The notes under the pieces are model-generated. The model saw nothing but the letters and a program-made list of their open reading frames with translations, made no database searches and had not been told where the DNA came from. Of a stretch of DNA of 42,087 bases, positions 29,760 to 36,624 are shown in pieces (within the stretch, counting starts at the first letter, position 1; every line of letters starts with the position of its first letter). The position numbers and the translations under genes are program-made. This DNA is from a virus, in the IMG/VR virus record IMGVR_UViG_3300044611_001359, positions 1 to 42,087 of that record. One strand, given 5' to 3'.

Positions 29760-30478
29760 TACCGCCTCACTTTCTTTTTGACGGGCGCAGCAAAGATACC
29801 GCGCTCCCACGGAGTAAGTTCCAACCAGTTCTCGCCGACCTCCACTGAGCTCACGGCGCCAATTACTCGCTGCTTGCTGTCGAGCGCAATGCCTCGCACT
29901 ATAATGCCGCTGCCGTCCGCTCGTCCCGACACAATAGCGGGACCCCCTCCCGGCGCAGCCTCCTCCATAGCCTTCAGCAACGTGAGCAGATCGCCCCGTG
30001 AGACACAAACGCGCCAGCCGTCCTGCACTCCTGCCCCGCCTAGCCTAAACGGCCACAGACGCCGGAGCACACCCCGCCAGTCCGGGAACCGCTCAGCCTT
30101 GGGCAACGAGCCGTTCGTGGTCGGGTCACCTTTCGCGTTAATGGACGTGAACCCCACCCGGCTCATGTCCTTCATCTTGCTCATGGCGACATACCCCGTG
30201 GAGTGTCGTCCCTTAACCCCCTTGTCCATGCCGCTCAGCACCTTCTTAACGAGGTCCACAGGCATAACGAGCCCAGAGCCTGGACCCATTTGCTCTGCCG
30301 CCTTGTCGGGGAAGTATGCCACCCCCTCGGGCGGTACAGGGGCAACTGCCATCATTACTCTGCCGTTACCTGCAACCGTGCTCCCGTCACTCTCGAACCT
30401 CACGCCATTTAATCCGCCGTGCATTGCGTCCGAGCTCGCAACGCTTGCCACCTTTAAGTTTGCCTTCGAGTAGATCAT
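29759..30478 (-). CDS. Sliding-clamp-like protein (239 aa)
   Basis: NLKVASVASSDAMHGGLNGV, then VRFESDGSTVAGNGRVMMAV, resembles the first beta-clamp repeat (R..L.GV.(L)..(D)G..(V)ATDG.R(L/M)A). MPVDLVKKVLSGM and PAIVSGRADGSGIIVRG could mark further clamp-type strands. At 239 aa it is shorter than a bacterial clamp (about 370), so it would be a two-domain phage version. It would tether the phage polymerase to DNA. ATG 30478 has AAGGA upstream. The call is by pattern only. Confidence 0.5.
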   Translation of the reverse strand: MIYSKANLKVASVASSDAMHGGLNGVRFESDGSTVAGNGRVMMAVAPVPPEGVAYFPDKAAEQMGPGSGLVMPVDLVKKVLSGMDKGVKGRHSTGYVAMSKMKDMSRVGFTSINAKGDPTTNGSLPKAERFPDWRGVLRRLWPFRLGGAGVQDGWRVCVSRGDLLTLLKAMEEAAPGGGPAIVSGRADGSGIIVRGIALDSKQRVIGAVSSVEVGENWLELTPWERGIFAAPVKKKVRR

Positions 30479-30635
30479 TCTGTCCGTCCTTTTGCTGTTG
30501 TTGCTTTAGATAAATAAAGCAGTAGGTGCAGTGCCTCGGTAGTACAACCTCGCCGTCCACAGTCTTGAAAACGCTGAACACGTCCTTCCTGCAACGTGAG
30601 CACTCAAACCTACCTGTCCACCATTCCACGTCCAT
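30387..30635 (-). CDS. Zinc-ribbon protein (82 aa)
   Basis: RFECSRCRKDVFSVF and LPRHCTYCFIYL give two C-x2-C knuckles about 20 residues apart, typical of a zinc ribbon. The C-terminal half is basic (KLKGGKRCELGRNARRIKWR) and overlaps the start of the next gene by 92 bases, so it may be frame noise, though the frame stays open. ATG 30635 overlaps the previous stop and has GGAGG upstream. A DNA- or RNA-binding regulator is possible. Confidence 0.66.
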   Translation of the reverse strand: MDVEWWTGRFECSRCRKDVFSVFKTVDGEVVLPRHCTYCFIYLKQQQQKDGQNDLLEGKLKGGKRCELGRNARRIKWREVRE

Positions 30636-30970
30636 TAGTTCATAAGCCTCCTAAAGCTCGTTACCTCTACCGCATTGGTCTTGAGGAAGAGGGCAAGCCT
30701 CGTGAGAGCTGCAAGGTGCTCCCCGTTTGTCCTGTCAACGAGTACGCGATATTTCACCCGCGCCTTGCCCGCGTCCCCGTGCTTCGTGTAAGGCTCGAAC
30801 GCCTCGCTCAGAAATCCGAGCTCGCGTAACTCGCTGAGTATCTCATGCCGCTGAGAATACGGTCCACCAAACTGGACCCTATGCTCGCGTATCCAAACCC
30901 CGAACGAGTACTCTTGCCCGCGCTCGTCATGCGCTCGTACCCGGTACTTAATCGACAGTCCTCTAACCAT
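30635..30970 (-). CDS. Unknown basic protein (111 aa)
   Basis: The start is ATG 30970 with GGAGG about 7 bases upstream. The sequence (VRGLSIKYRVRAHDERGQEY, IREHRVQFGGPYSQRHEILS, ELRELGFLSEAFEPY) is charged and mixed alpha/beta. No family recognised. It is the first gene after repeat copy 2 (31001-31125); I see no clear promoter in the 30 bases between, so transcription may start inside the element or read through it. Confidence 0.74.
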   Translation of the reverse strand: MVRGLSIKYRVRAHDERGQEYSFGVWIREHRVQFGGPYSQRHEILSELRELGFLSEAFEPYTKHGDAGKARVKYRVLVDRTNGEHLAALTRLALFLKTNAVEVTSFRRLMN

Positions 30971-31000
30971 GTATCCAACCTCCGTTTTGCACCGGCCCAA

Positions 31001-31125
31001 CAAAAGCCCCAGAAACTACCCGGTAGTGCTTATGCCAACTACTCAGTTGCTCTTTATTTACTTTTGACTTTATGTCGTACGTAAGTAAACTATACCACTA
31101 CCGGGTACGATCTGGGGCTTTTGTA
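31001..31125. repeat. 125-bp repeated inverted-arm element, copy 2 (probable bidirectional terminator)
   Basis: Exact copy of 8228-8352. It lies 110 bases after the end of the long early operon (stop at 31236) and 30 bases before the next minus-strand gene start. As at copy 1, the outer arms end in GGGGCTTTTG on both strands. The two copies divide the circle into a 22.8-kb part holding all virion genes and a 19.2-kb part holding all replication and nucleotide genes. Confidence 0.85.
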
Positions 31126-31235
31126 CTCGCTCAGTTTACCAACTTTGTATCCACCTGTCTCGATTGGGACTTACAACTTTGAACCTAACCTCGTTTTGCT
31201 TAGGCAAAAATAAAAGCCAACGCAAAAAGTGAGGA

Positions 31236-32903
31236 CTACTCCGTGGCACCAAACCCGCAGGTCGCTTTTACGGACACCCCGCCTCGCGTTGCAAACTCGC
31301 CCGAGACGACAACGCCCAGAGGGTGGACTGCCTCAAAAAACTCCCGGGCCAAACGAGCAACAAACGCCTCGTTGAACACTCGTACACCATACCACTTTTG
31401 CAACCAGATTTTGAAGGACTTTGTCTCCACAATGTGGTCGCTCACCGTGTACGAGACAAGCAGCGTCGAATAGTCCGGCTGTCCCGTTACGGGGCACCGC
31501 GTGCTAAACTGCTCACACGTGAGGTGGACGTTCATGCCCCGGGGGATACCCAGGATCTCGATGGGGATGAGGTCCAGCTCCACGTCCTGGGAGGCGGGGT
31601 CCACGGCACCGAGCTTGGGCGCGAGTTTCTCGGGGTCACTCTCCCCCAGGAATTTGGGCTCCCACTCAACACGTCCTTCCTCGGCAGCCTGCGCGAGCAA
31701 CGTGGCAGCGAGCGGGTCCGCGTCTGCGAGCTCAGCAACGAGCCCAAGCAGCTCAGCGGCACGCGGATCCTCGAGAACGACACGCGCCGACGGCTCGCGC
31801 TCACCGCGGCAGTAGACACAGTTGCACCCGGGCTCCGAGGGGCACGCGGGATCTGCCGGCAGTTTGAGGTCCTCAGCCTCCTTCTTCGAGCAGCTCGCGC
31901 AAATGACCGGGAATCCGTCCTGAGCCCGGTAATTGATTTTGTTGTGGCAGACGCGGCACTCGCTTTCAAATACGGCGACCTGGTAACTGGCCTCCTCGGG
32001 CAGCGTGCCCACAATGTCGCGTCGGTCGTCTGGGTAACTCGGGTTGGCTATGCCGTCCATAAACAGTGCATCCTTTCCAATAGATACGAGGTGCTCGGCC
32101 GGGACGCTCATGAGTCCTCCGACACCCTCAAAGGTTATAAGAACGTACTCGGGGTCCGTCGCGGACTCGCGAGCAGCGTATTGCATACTTGAGATGGTGA
32201 GTGCCTCCTTGTTGGAGTAGACAACGCCGTGCTTCACGAGCGCCGAGGGGTTGAGCTTGTCCCCAATGGCAACCCCAAACAAGCGGCGCCACTCGCTGGC
32301 GTCTGCGGCGTTTGGACTGCCCTCGTGGAGTGCTTTCCGGTGTGCCGCCACTTCGTCGCCGTGTGCGCCAGAACCAACCACTTCGACCTCGGGATCTGCG
32401 TCGCAGAACACGTAGGCAGCGTACCAGCGCGGGTCGGGGACTATGCCTCGCTCGTTTATGCCGTTGACGCGGTATTGCTGCAAGCCCCCAAAGATGCGAG
32501 ACTCCGAGATGCGGTATACAGGGGCCACAGGGTCAAGGAGTATGCGGTACTCCTCCTTCACCGATACGAGCGCACCCACAGGCCACTTGGACGCCTTGGG
32601 CTTGTGCTCAACTGGTGGCAGCTCAGCGACGAACGGCACGTCCTCATAAGGCTTCACGTCCTCAACGTCGAACCAGCGGACTCGCGAGCTGTGACCCGCC
32701 TTACTGCGCCGACACGCTCGCACAAGGACGGACTCTCGAACCTCTCCTGGGGCGGAGGCTGCCGGACCCATGATGGTCGAGACGTTAAGCTCGCCCCGGA
32801 CCTGCTTGGCGTCAATAACTTCGCACACTGCTCCGACGCGGTACTGGCTCACTTTCTCAGGCGAGCGCACCACCTCAACTTTGTCTCCAATGTTGTATCT
32901 CAT
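31236..32903 (-). CDS. Multidomain protein with C-terminal QueF-like preQ0 reductase domain (555 aa)
   Basis: Residues ~1-100 (MRYNIGDKVEVVRSPEKVSQ...) and ~105-155 (WPVGALVSVKEEYRILL) look like SH3/KOW-type barrels. The middle is unrecognised. CRVCHNKIN with ICASC (about 318-340) and CNCVYC (about 362) form zinc-ribbon-like knuckles, then comes an acidic helical linker. Residues ~440-555 match QueF: FSTRCPVTGQPDY (Cys470, Asp477), ETKSFKIW (Glu493, the NADPH motif), FNE (Asn511, Glu512) and RGGVSV. Spacing equals B. subtilis QueF (Cys55, Asp62, Glu78, His96, Glu97), but Asn replaces His96. QueF reduces preQ0 to preQ1. Possibly this one acts on preQ0 in DNA. ATG 32903 has GGAAGG. It is the last early gene. 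Confidence 0.85.
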   Translation of the reverse strand: MRYNIGDKVEVVRSPEKVSQYRVGAVCEVIDAKQVRGELNVSTIMGPAASAPGEVRESVLVRACRRSKAGHSSRVRWFDVEDVKPYEDVPFVAELPPVEHKPKASKWPVGALVSVKEEYRILLDPVAPVYRISESRIFGGLQQYRVNGINERGIVPDPRWYAAYVFCDADPEVEVVGSGAHGDEVAAHRKALHEGSPNAADASEWRRLFGVAIGDKLNPSALVKHGVVYSNKEALTISSMQYAARESATDPEYVLITFEGVGGLMSVPAEHLVSIGKDALFMDGIANPSYPDDRRDIVGTLPEEASYQVAVFESECRVCHNKINYRAQDGFPVICASCSKKEAEDLKLPADPACPSEPGCNCVYCRGEREPSARVVLEDPRAAELLGLVAELADADPLAATLLAQAAEEGRVEWEPKFLGESDPEKLAPKLGAVDPASQDVELDLIPIEILGIPRGMNVHLTCEQFSTRCPVTGQPDYSTLLVSYTVSDHIVETKSFKIWLQKWYGVRVFNEAFVARLAREFFEAVHPLGVVVSGEFATRGGVSVKATCGFGATE

Positions 32904-32932
32904 ACTTGCCTTCCTTTCTCGGCGCTCAGTGG

Positions 32933-33130
32933 CTACCGTTTTGAGAACTCGGGGTGCTGCTCCACGTACTCGTCCACAGACATGTTCCAGAGCTCGTTGG
33001 CGCGCTTTACGTCCTTCTTGATACCCTGGTACTGGTCCCCTTCGTAATACTTGTTGGCAGCGTTGTCCTTATGGTGCTCTATTTTCTCGTAGGACACTTT
33101 CCGTCCTTTGTGGTAGTACCGCGTAGCCAT
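32933..33130 (-). CDS. Small charged protein after dpdA (65 aa)
   Basis: The start is ATG 33130, overlapping the dpdA stop (TAATG). ATRYYHKGRKVSYEKIEHHK, then NELWNMSVDEYVEQHPEFSK. Very basic N-terminal half and acidic C-terminal half, rich in Tyr and His. No family recognised. Tight coupling to dpdA suggests a partner or regulator of DNA modification, but this is only position-based. Confidence 0.68.
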   Translation of the reverse strand: MATRYYHKGRKVSYEKIEHHKDNAANKYYEGDQYQGIKKDVKRANELWNMSVDEYVEQHPEFSKR

Positions 33131-33924
33131 TAGAGCACCGACAACGCGTGACGCCACATGGCTTTCAACTTGCGCTCCATTTTTAGTGCTATGTCTATCT
33201 CACCCTTTACGGCAAGGTACCCCTCGCGCCCACCGAGGCGCACTGCCCCCGTCTTACGCTTCCCGCCGAACGCTCGGTAGTTGCCAAACCGAGGACCCGA
33301 CACAAGCCAGGACGTGGCGTCCGCACTTTGGAACGGGTACGCCATGAGCATTTCTTCTTTGACCCACCCAAACGAGTGGAACGCATGGGGCCAGCAGGCC
33401 GAGAAGCAACTGTCGTAGAACCTGAGGGACTCGCGCACCGGCTCGCCAAAACGACATGAGAGGCCGACCTTGCCAAACTCTGCGCAGTACTTCTCCAGCC
33501 ACTTGAGGTCCTCGCCAATGTGGAAAACAGGCATAACCTCTCGCCCCAGAACGTCCCGCATACGTGAACAATTGGCGTAGGTGTACTCAGCATCTCCCAC
33601 GCGGTCGAGGCCTACAATCTCAGTCCATCGGTCCCGGTCAATTTGAGCCTGGGACTTAATGAAGGCAATGTACTCGTCCACGCAGAGCTCGCGACCCAGG
33701 TTCCACATTGTAAAGGCACCACTGTCCAGCATGGTCTTTCTGGGGTGGAGGAAGCCCGTGCTTTTGTCGAGGTGCTTAATGGTCGCTTGGTACGCGTTTG
33801 TGAACAGCAAGTTGACGGGCTTGTCGCGCCAGGGCCAGTCGTCAAACGCAGCGTGGAGCACGGGCCCGCTCTGCGCAATGGCGAGGTAAAGGTCAAACTC
33901 AACAGGGGGTTTCTTACTTGGCAT
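33130..33924 (-). CDS. dpdA: DpdA-type 7-deazaguanine DNA transglycosylase (264 aa)
   Basis: A TGT-like enzyme predicted to replace guanine in DNA with preQ0 or preQ1. TIM-barrel marks: LFTNAYQATI, KTMLDSGAFTMW (Asp67, matching the general acid-base region of TGT), VGLDRVGDAEYTYAN, VMPVFHIGED (His135), GKVGLSCRFG, HSFGW and MAYPFQSADATSWL (Asp202, nucleophile candidate), ending near GPRFGNYRAFGGK. Phage and bacterial DpdA proteins share this layout and lack the tRNA-binding PUA domain. The start is ATG 33924 with AAGGAAG upstream. It is in the same operon as the que genes and directly upstream of the QueF fusion. Confidence 0.85.
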   Translation of the reverse strand: MPSKKPPVEFDLYLAIAQSGPVLHAAFDDWPWRDKPVNLLFTNAYQATIKHLDKSTGFLHPRKTMLDSGAFTMWNLGRELCVDEYIAFIKSQAQIDRDRWTEIVGLDRVGDAEYTYANCSRMRDVLGREVMPVFHIGEDLKWLEKYCAEFGKVGLSCRFGEPVRESLRFYDSCFSACWPHAFHSFGWVKEEMLMAYPFQSADATSWLVSGPRFGNYRAFGGKRKTGAVRLGGREGYLAVKGEIDIALKMERKLKAMWRHALSVL

Positions 33925-34174
33925 GGGCGTCTTCCTTTCGCACGAGGCGCAACGGTTGTACCTTTTCGTAACTCGGTATACTGATGTCGTGGTAGGTGTG
34001 CTCATCTCCGGGAGCGCCGAGGGGTCGCAACCAGACGCACCCACCGCACTTGCTCACGAGGCTGAACGGCTCGTTGTGGTGCAGGCAGTGCAACTCCTCG
34101 AGTTCACTAGCCCAGCACTCCTTGTGGACTCGTATGAGTACGAGTTCAGCGACAGCAATCTTGGGCTCAGGCAT
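33914..34174 (-). CDS. Small Cys/His-rich probable zinc protein (86 aa)
   Basis: The start is ATG 34174, in the end of the upstream gene. ELVLIRVHKECWASELEELH, CLHHNEPFSLVSKCGGCVW: Cys and His spacing (C...CLHH...CGGC) suggests one zinc site. The C-terminus is basic (VQPLRLVRKEDAHAK) and overlaps the dpdA start by 11 bases. No family recognised. It may help DNA binding near DpdA, from position only. Confidence 0.68.
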   Translation of the reverse strand: MPEPKIAVAELVLIRVHKECWASELEELHCLHHNEPFSLVSKCGGCVWLRPLGAPGDEHTYHDISIPSYEKVQPLRLVRKEDAHAK

Positions 34175-34523
34175 TGCCGTCGTCCTCGGGCGCTCTGCGC
34201 TCGGCAACGAGCTGTTGAGTCTCAAGGGCCGTCAGCGCACCCTCTGCCTCCATTGCCGTTGTATCGATATGCTCGCCGCTTGCCGCAGCTCGCGACACTT
34301 GCAACTCCATGAGCGCGTTGTCCCACTCCTGGTCGAGCAGGTTGTGGACAATTTTCTCGAACCCAGGGAGCCTGTCCTCCAACAGAGCGCGAGCGCGGTC
34401 CGCAGCTCGTTGGGCAGTCCTGTCCGCGTGGTCCTGCGTGAACTGCTTGAGAAGCGTGGGCGGGATAGTGAATTTTTTGGTGTACACTGACACCACCACA
34501 TTAAGTTCTACGGTCGTCCTCAT
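34167..34523 (-). CDS. Unknown helical protein (118 aa)
   Basis: Begins with a beta-like segment (RTTVELNVVVSVYTKKFTIP), followed by a long charged helical part (FTQDHADRTAQRAADRARAL, LLDQEWDNALMELQVSRAAA) and an acidic end (ERRAPEDDGNA). No family recognised. It lies immediately after the primase-helicase stop (34525) and may be a replication accessory factor. Confidence 0.7.
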   Translation of the reverse strand: MRTTVELNVVVSVYTKKFTIPPTLLKQFTQDHADRTAQRAADRARALLEDRLPGFEKIVHNLLDQEWDNALMELQVSRAAASGEHIDTTAMEAEGALTALETQQLVAERRAPEDDGNA

Positions 34524-34524
34524 G

Positions 34525-36624
34525 CTACATTCCCTTCTTCGGTTTAGGCTTTACAATGCGGGCTGGACTCTTTTTGGGTCCGCCCTCGTTGCGAGTTACC
34601 CATTGGCGTTCCTGAGTATACAAATTCAGCTCCTCCATAAGCGAGTAGATATTCCGGCTCAAACAGTAGGTCCCTCGCACACTGTCCACTATCTTGAGGA
34701 GCCCCATGTCTTGCAACATGAAGCGGACCGTGTCCTTGGGGAAGGAGGTCATCTCCGACAGCTGGTCCACTGAGAACTTGTCCCCCTGCTTCTTAGTGTT
34801 CACGAACAGTTTGTGGACCACCTCCTCTACTCTGTCGGGTGCCGTGCCCTGAGCGACACGCGTCAGGATTTGGTACGTTTGCTCCGACACCACTTTCTCC
34901 CTGCGGTACAACGACACGCCATAGGCAAGTTTACAGAGCTGCTTGGCTAAGCGGGTGCCCACCTCCGCCATCGGCTTGAACGTGAGGATGCCGGTATACT
35001 TCTCGCGACCCACTACACCGCGCAACGTGCCGGTCCACTGAGCAAGCCCGGCAATCCTCGCGAGCATGTCCTCCGGGATCTCGGGATACCCAAACGGCTC
35101 GTGGTCCCAACCCAGCACTGCCTCGGCAGTGTCCTTGAGCTCGGCACGCATCTGCGAGTTGGTGCGCAGGTTCTGCAACGCTCGCAGGATCTTGGAGCGC
35201 CCGGACATAGTGCGCTCAGTGCTCTGGAGGCGGTATCTCACAAACCGCTCCCCGAGTACCGTGGACGAGTTGCCGAGCTGCTCAATGGCAGGGGTAACTC
35301 CTGCGAGTACCCCGAAGTGGCTCTCGTACCTGCGGACCACTCCGTTGCCAAAAGGCTTCTCACACCGCCCATCGTAAGCGTCCCGCAGGATACCAAAAAT
35401 CTCGTCCCGACCAACAGAGTTCATGGTTAGTATTGTAGTGAAGTCCTTAATGACCAGGACCTTCTCATGCAGCCTCGGTATCAGGGACGGGTCGCCCCCC
35501 TGTATGTTGAACCCCGAGATAAGGGACTGGGGTGTGAGGCTGGTCATCTCAACCACCTCAGGCAGCCCGCCCAGTGTAAGGAGCAACTCGCTTTTCATAC
35601 CGCCAGGGGGCGCCACGAGGAACATCCAGAGCGGGTCGCCGTCTAAGCGGTTTGCGAGCATGGTCCCGAACATTACGTCCAGTGGCTCGCTCGAACGCAT
35701 CTGCAACCATTTCTGAAAGCGTTTGAACGCCTCCTCGTGGCTTATGCCCTCGCCCGTCCACTTTATTGCTTGCTTGAACGCTGGGCTGCCCTCAGTGCGG
35801 TTCTCCTCATAGTCTGGGGGGAGGTCCGCAAGGAGGTCCTTGAGCAGTGCCGGGAATTGCTTAACGCGGTTCTGTCGCCAGAAGTCTCGTACGTCAAACC
35901 CATCTGGGCTCCCCTCCGGCCAGGTCACAAACTTGACAGAGCGAGCAATGCCTGTGAGCTGCTCGAAGTACTTTGCCGCTCCCTTGCGTCCTGCTTTGTC
36001 GTTGTCGAAGGCGACAATAACGTCCTTCTGCGTGAACAGGGGCAACGAGGCTTTAGGCAGTATGCCTGCTCCGGGCGCGAAGCAAACCGTGTCCTCCTCA
36101 CCCGCGAGCCTCAGCCCCTCCCAGAGCGCGAGGCAGTCCCACTCCCCCTCGGTTACCCAAATGGTGTCGGTAACGCGCCCCTCGGTCGAGAACCCAAGCC
36201 CCTGCCTGGACCCTGCCGTGCTCAGCGAGCGTCCCCCGGGGACCCACCGCTTGACGTTTATCACAGTGCCGCTGGCGGTGCGGACGGGGACAGTGTACGC
36301 CAGCCCCGAGTGACCGACGCCCCATGCCTTAAACGTTGCGGGCTTCATGCCTCGGTCCTTCCAGATACCCTGGAGCTGGTCGTGGGATATGAGCTTGGCA
36401 CAGTGCTCAGCAATTTGTTTGAAGAAGGACGCAAAGTTGCCTCTGGTCTGGCACTTCTTGCAGTCCCACTGCCCTGTCTCAATACTTAGGTAGAAATGTT
36501 GGTCTTTATAGCAAAACGGGCACCTCCCATAAATCTGTCCAGAGGACGTTGCTCCGACACGGTGGAAACCAAACTGCTCAAACGCTTTGACGCGTTCGTC
36601 GGTCTTCTCCCTTTTCTCAGGCAT
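34525..36624 (-). CDS. Primase-helicase (699 aa)
   Basis: N-terminal zinc ribbon CPFCYKDQHFYLSIE and CKKCQTRGN; TOPRIM primase core with WVTEGEWDCLALW (catalytic Glu) and VIVAFDNDKAGRKGA (DxD-type site); then a helicase/ATPase domain with VAPPGGMKSELLL (Walker A variant GGMKS) and KVLVIKDFTTIL (Walker B region). The C-terminal ~150 residues contain a winged-helix-like part (LSEMTSFPKDTVRFMLQDMG) and a basic end (VKPKPKKGM). It primes and unwinds at the phage fork with the polymerase encoded just upstream, whose gene overlaps by 8 bases. Confidence 0.88.
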   Translation of the reverse strand: MPEKREKTDERVKAFEQFGFHRVGATSSGQIYGRCPFCYKDQHFYLSIETGQWDCKKCQTRGNFASFFKQIAEHCAKLISHDQLQGIWKDRGMKPATFKAWGVGHSGLAYTVPVRTASGTVINVKRWVPGGRSLSTAGSRQGLGFSTEGRVTDTIWVTEGEWDCLALWEGLRLAGEEDTVCFAPGAGILPKASLPLFTQKDVIVAFDNDKAGRKGAAKYFEQLTGIARSVKFVTWPEGSPDGFDVRDFWRQNRVKQFPALLKDLLADLPPDYEENRTEGSPAFKQAIKWTGEGISHEEAFKRFQKWLQMRSSEPLDVMFGTMLANRLDGDPLWMFLVAPPGGMKSELLLTLGGLPEVVEMTSLTPQSLISGFNIQGGDPSLIPRLHEKVLVIKDFTTILTMNSVGRDEIFGILRDAYDGRCEKPFGNGVVRRYESHFGVLAGVTPAIEQLGNSSTVLGERFVRYRLQSTERTMSGRSKILRALQNLRTNSQMRAELKDTAEAVLGWDHEPFGYPEIPEDMLARIAGLAQWTGTLRGVVGREKYTGILTFKPMAEVGTRLAKQLCKLAYGVSLYRREKVVSEQTYQILTRVAQGTAPDRVEEVVHKLFVNTKKQGDKFSVDQLSEMTSFPKDTVRFMLQDMGLLKIVDSVRGTYCLSRNIYSLMEELNLYTQERQWVTRNEGGPKKSPARIVKPKPKKGM

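Noticed and set aside
31323-32192. Plus-strand frame opposite the QueF fusion
   Set aside because: It is a shadow of the minus-strand gene. The QueF motifs and zinc knuckles are on the minus strand.
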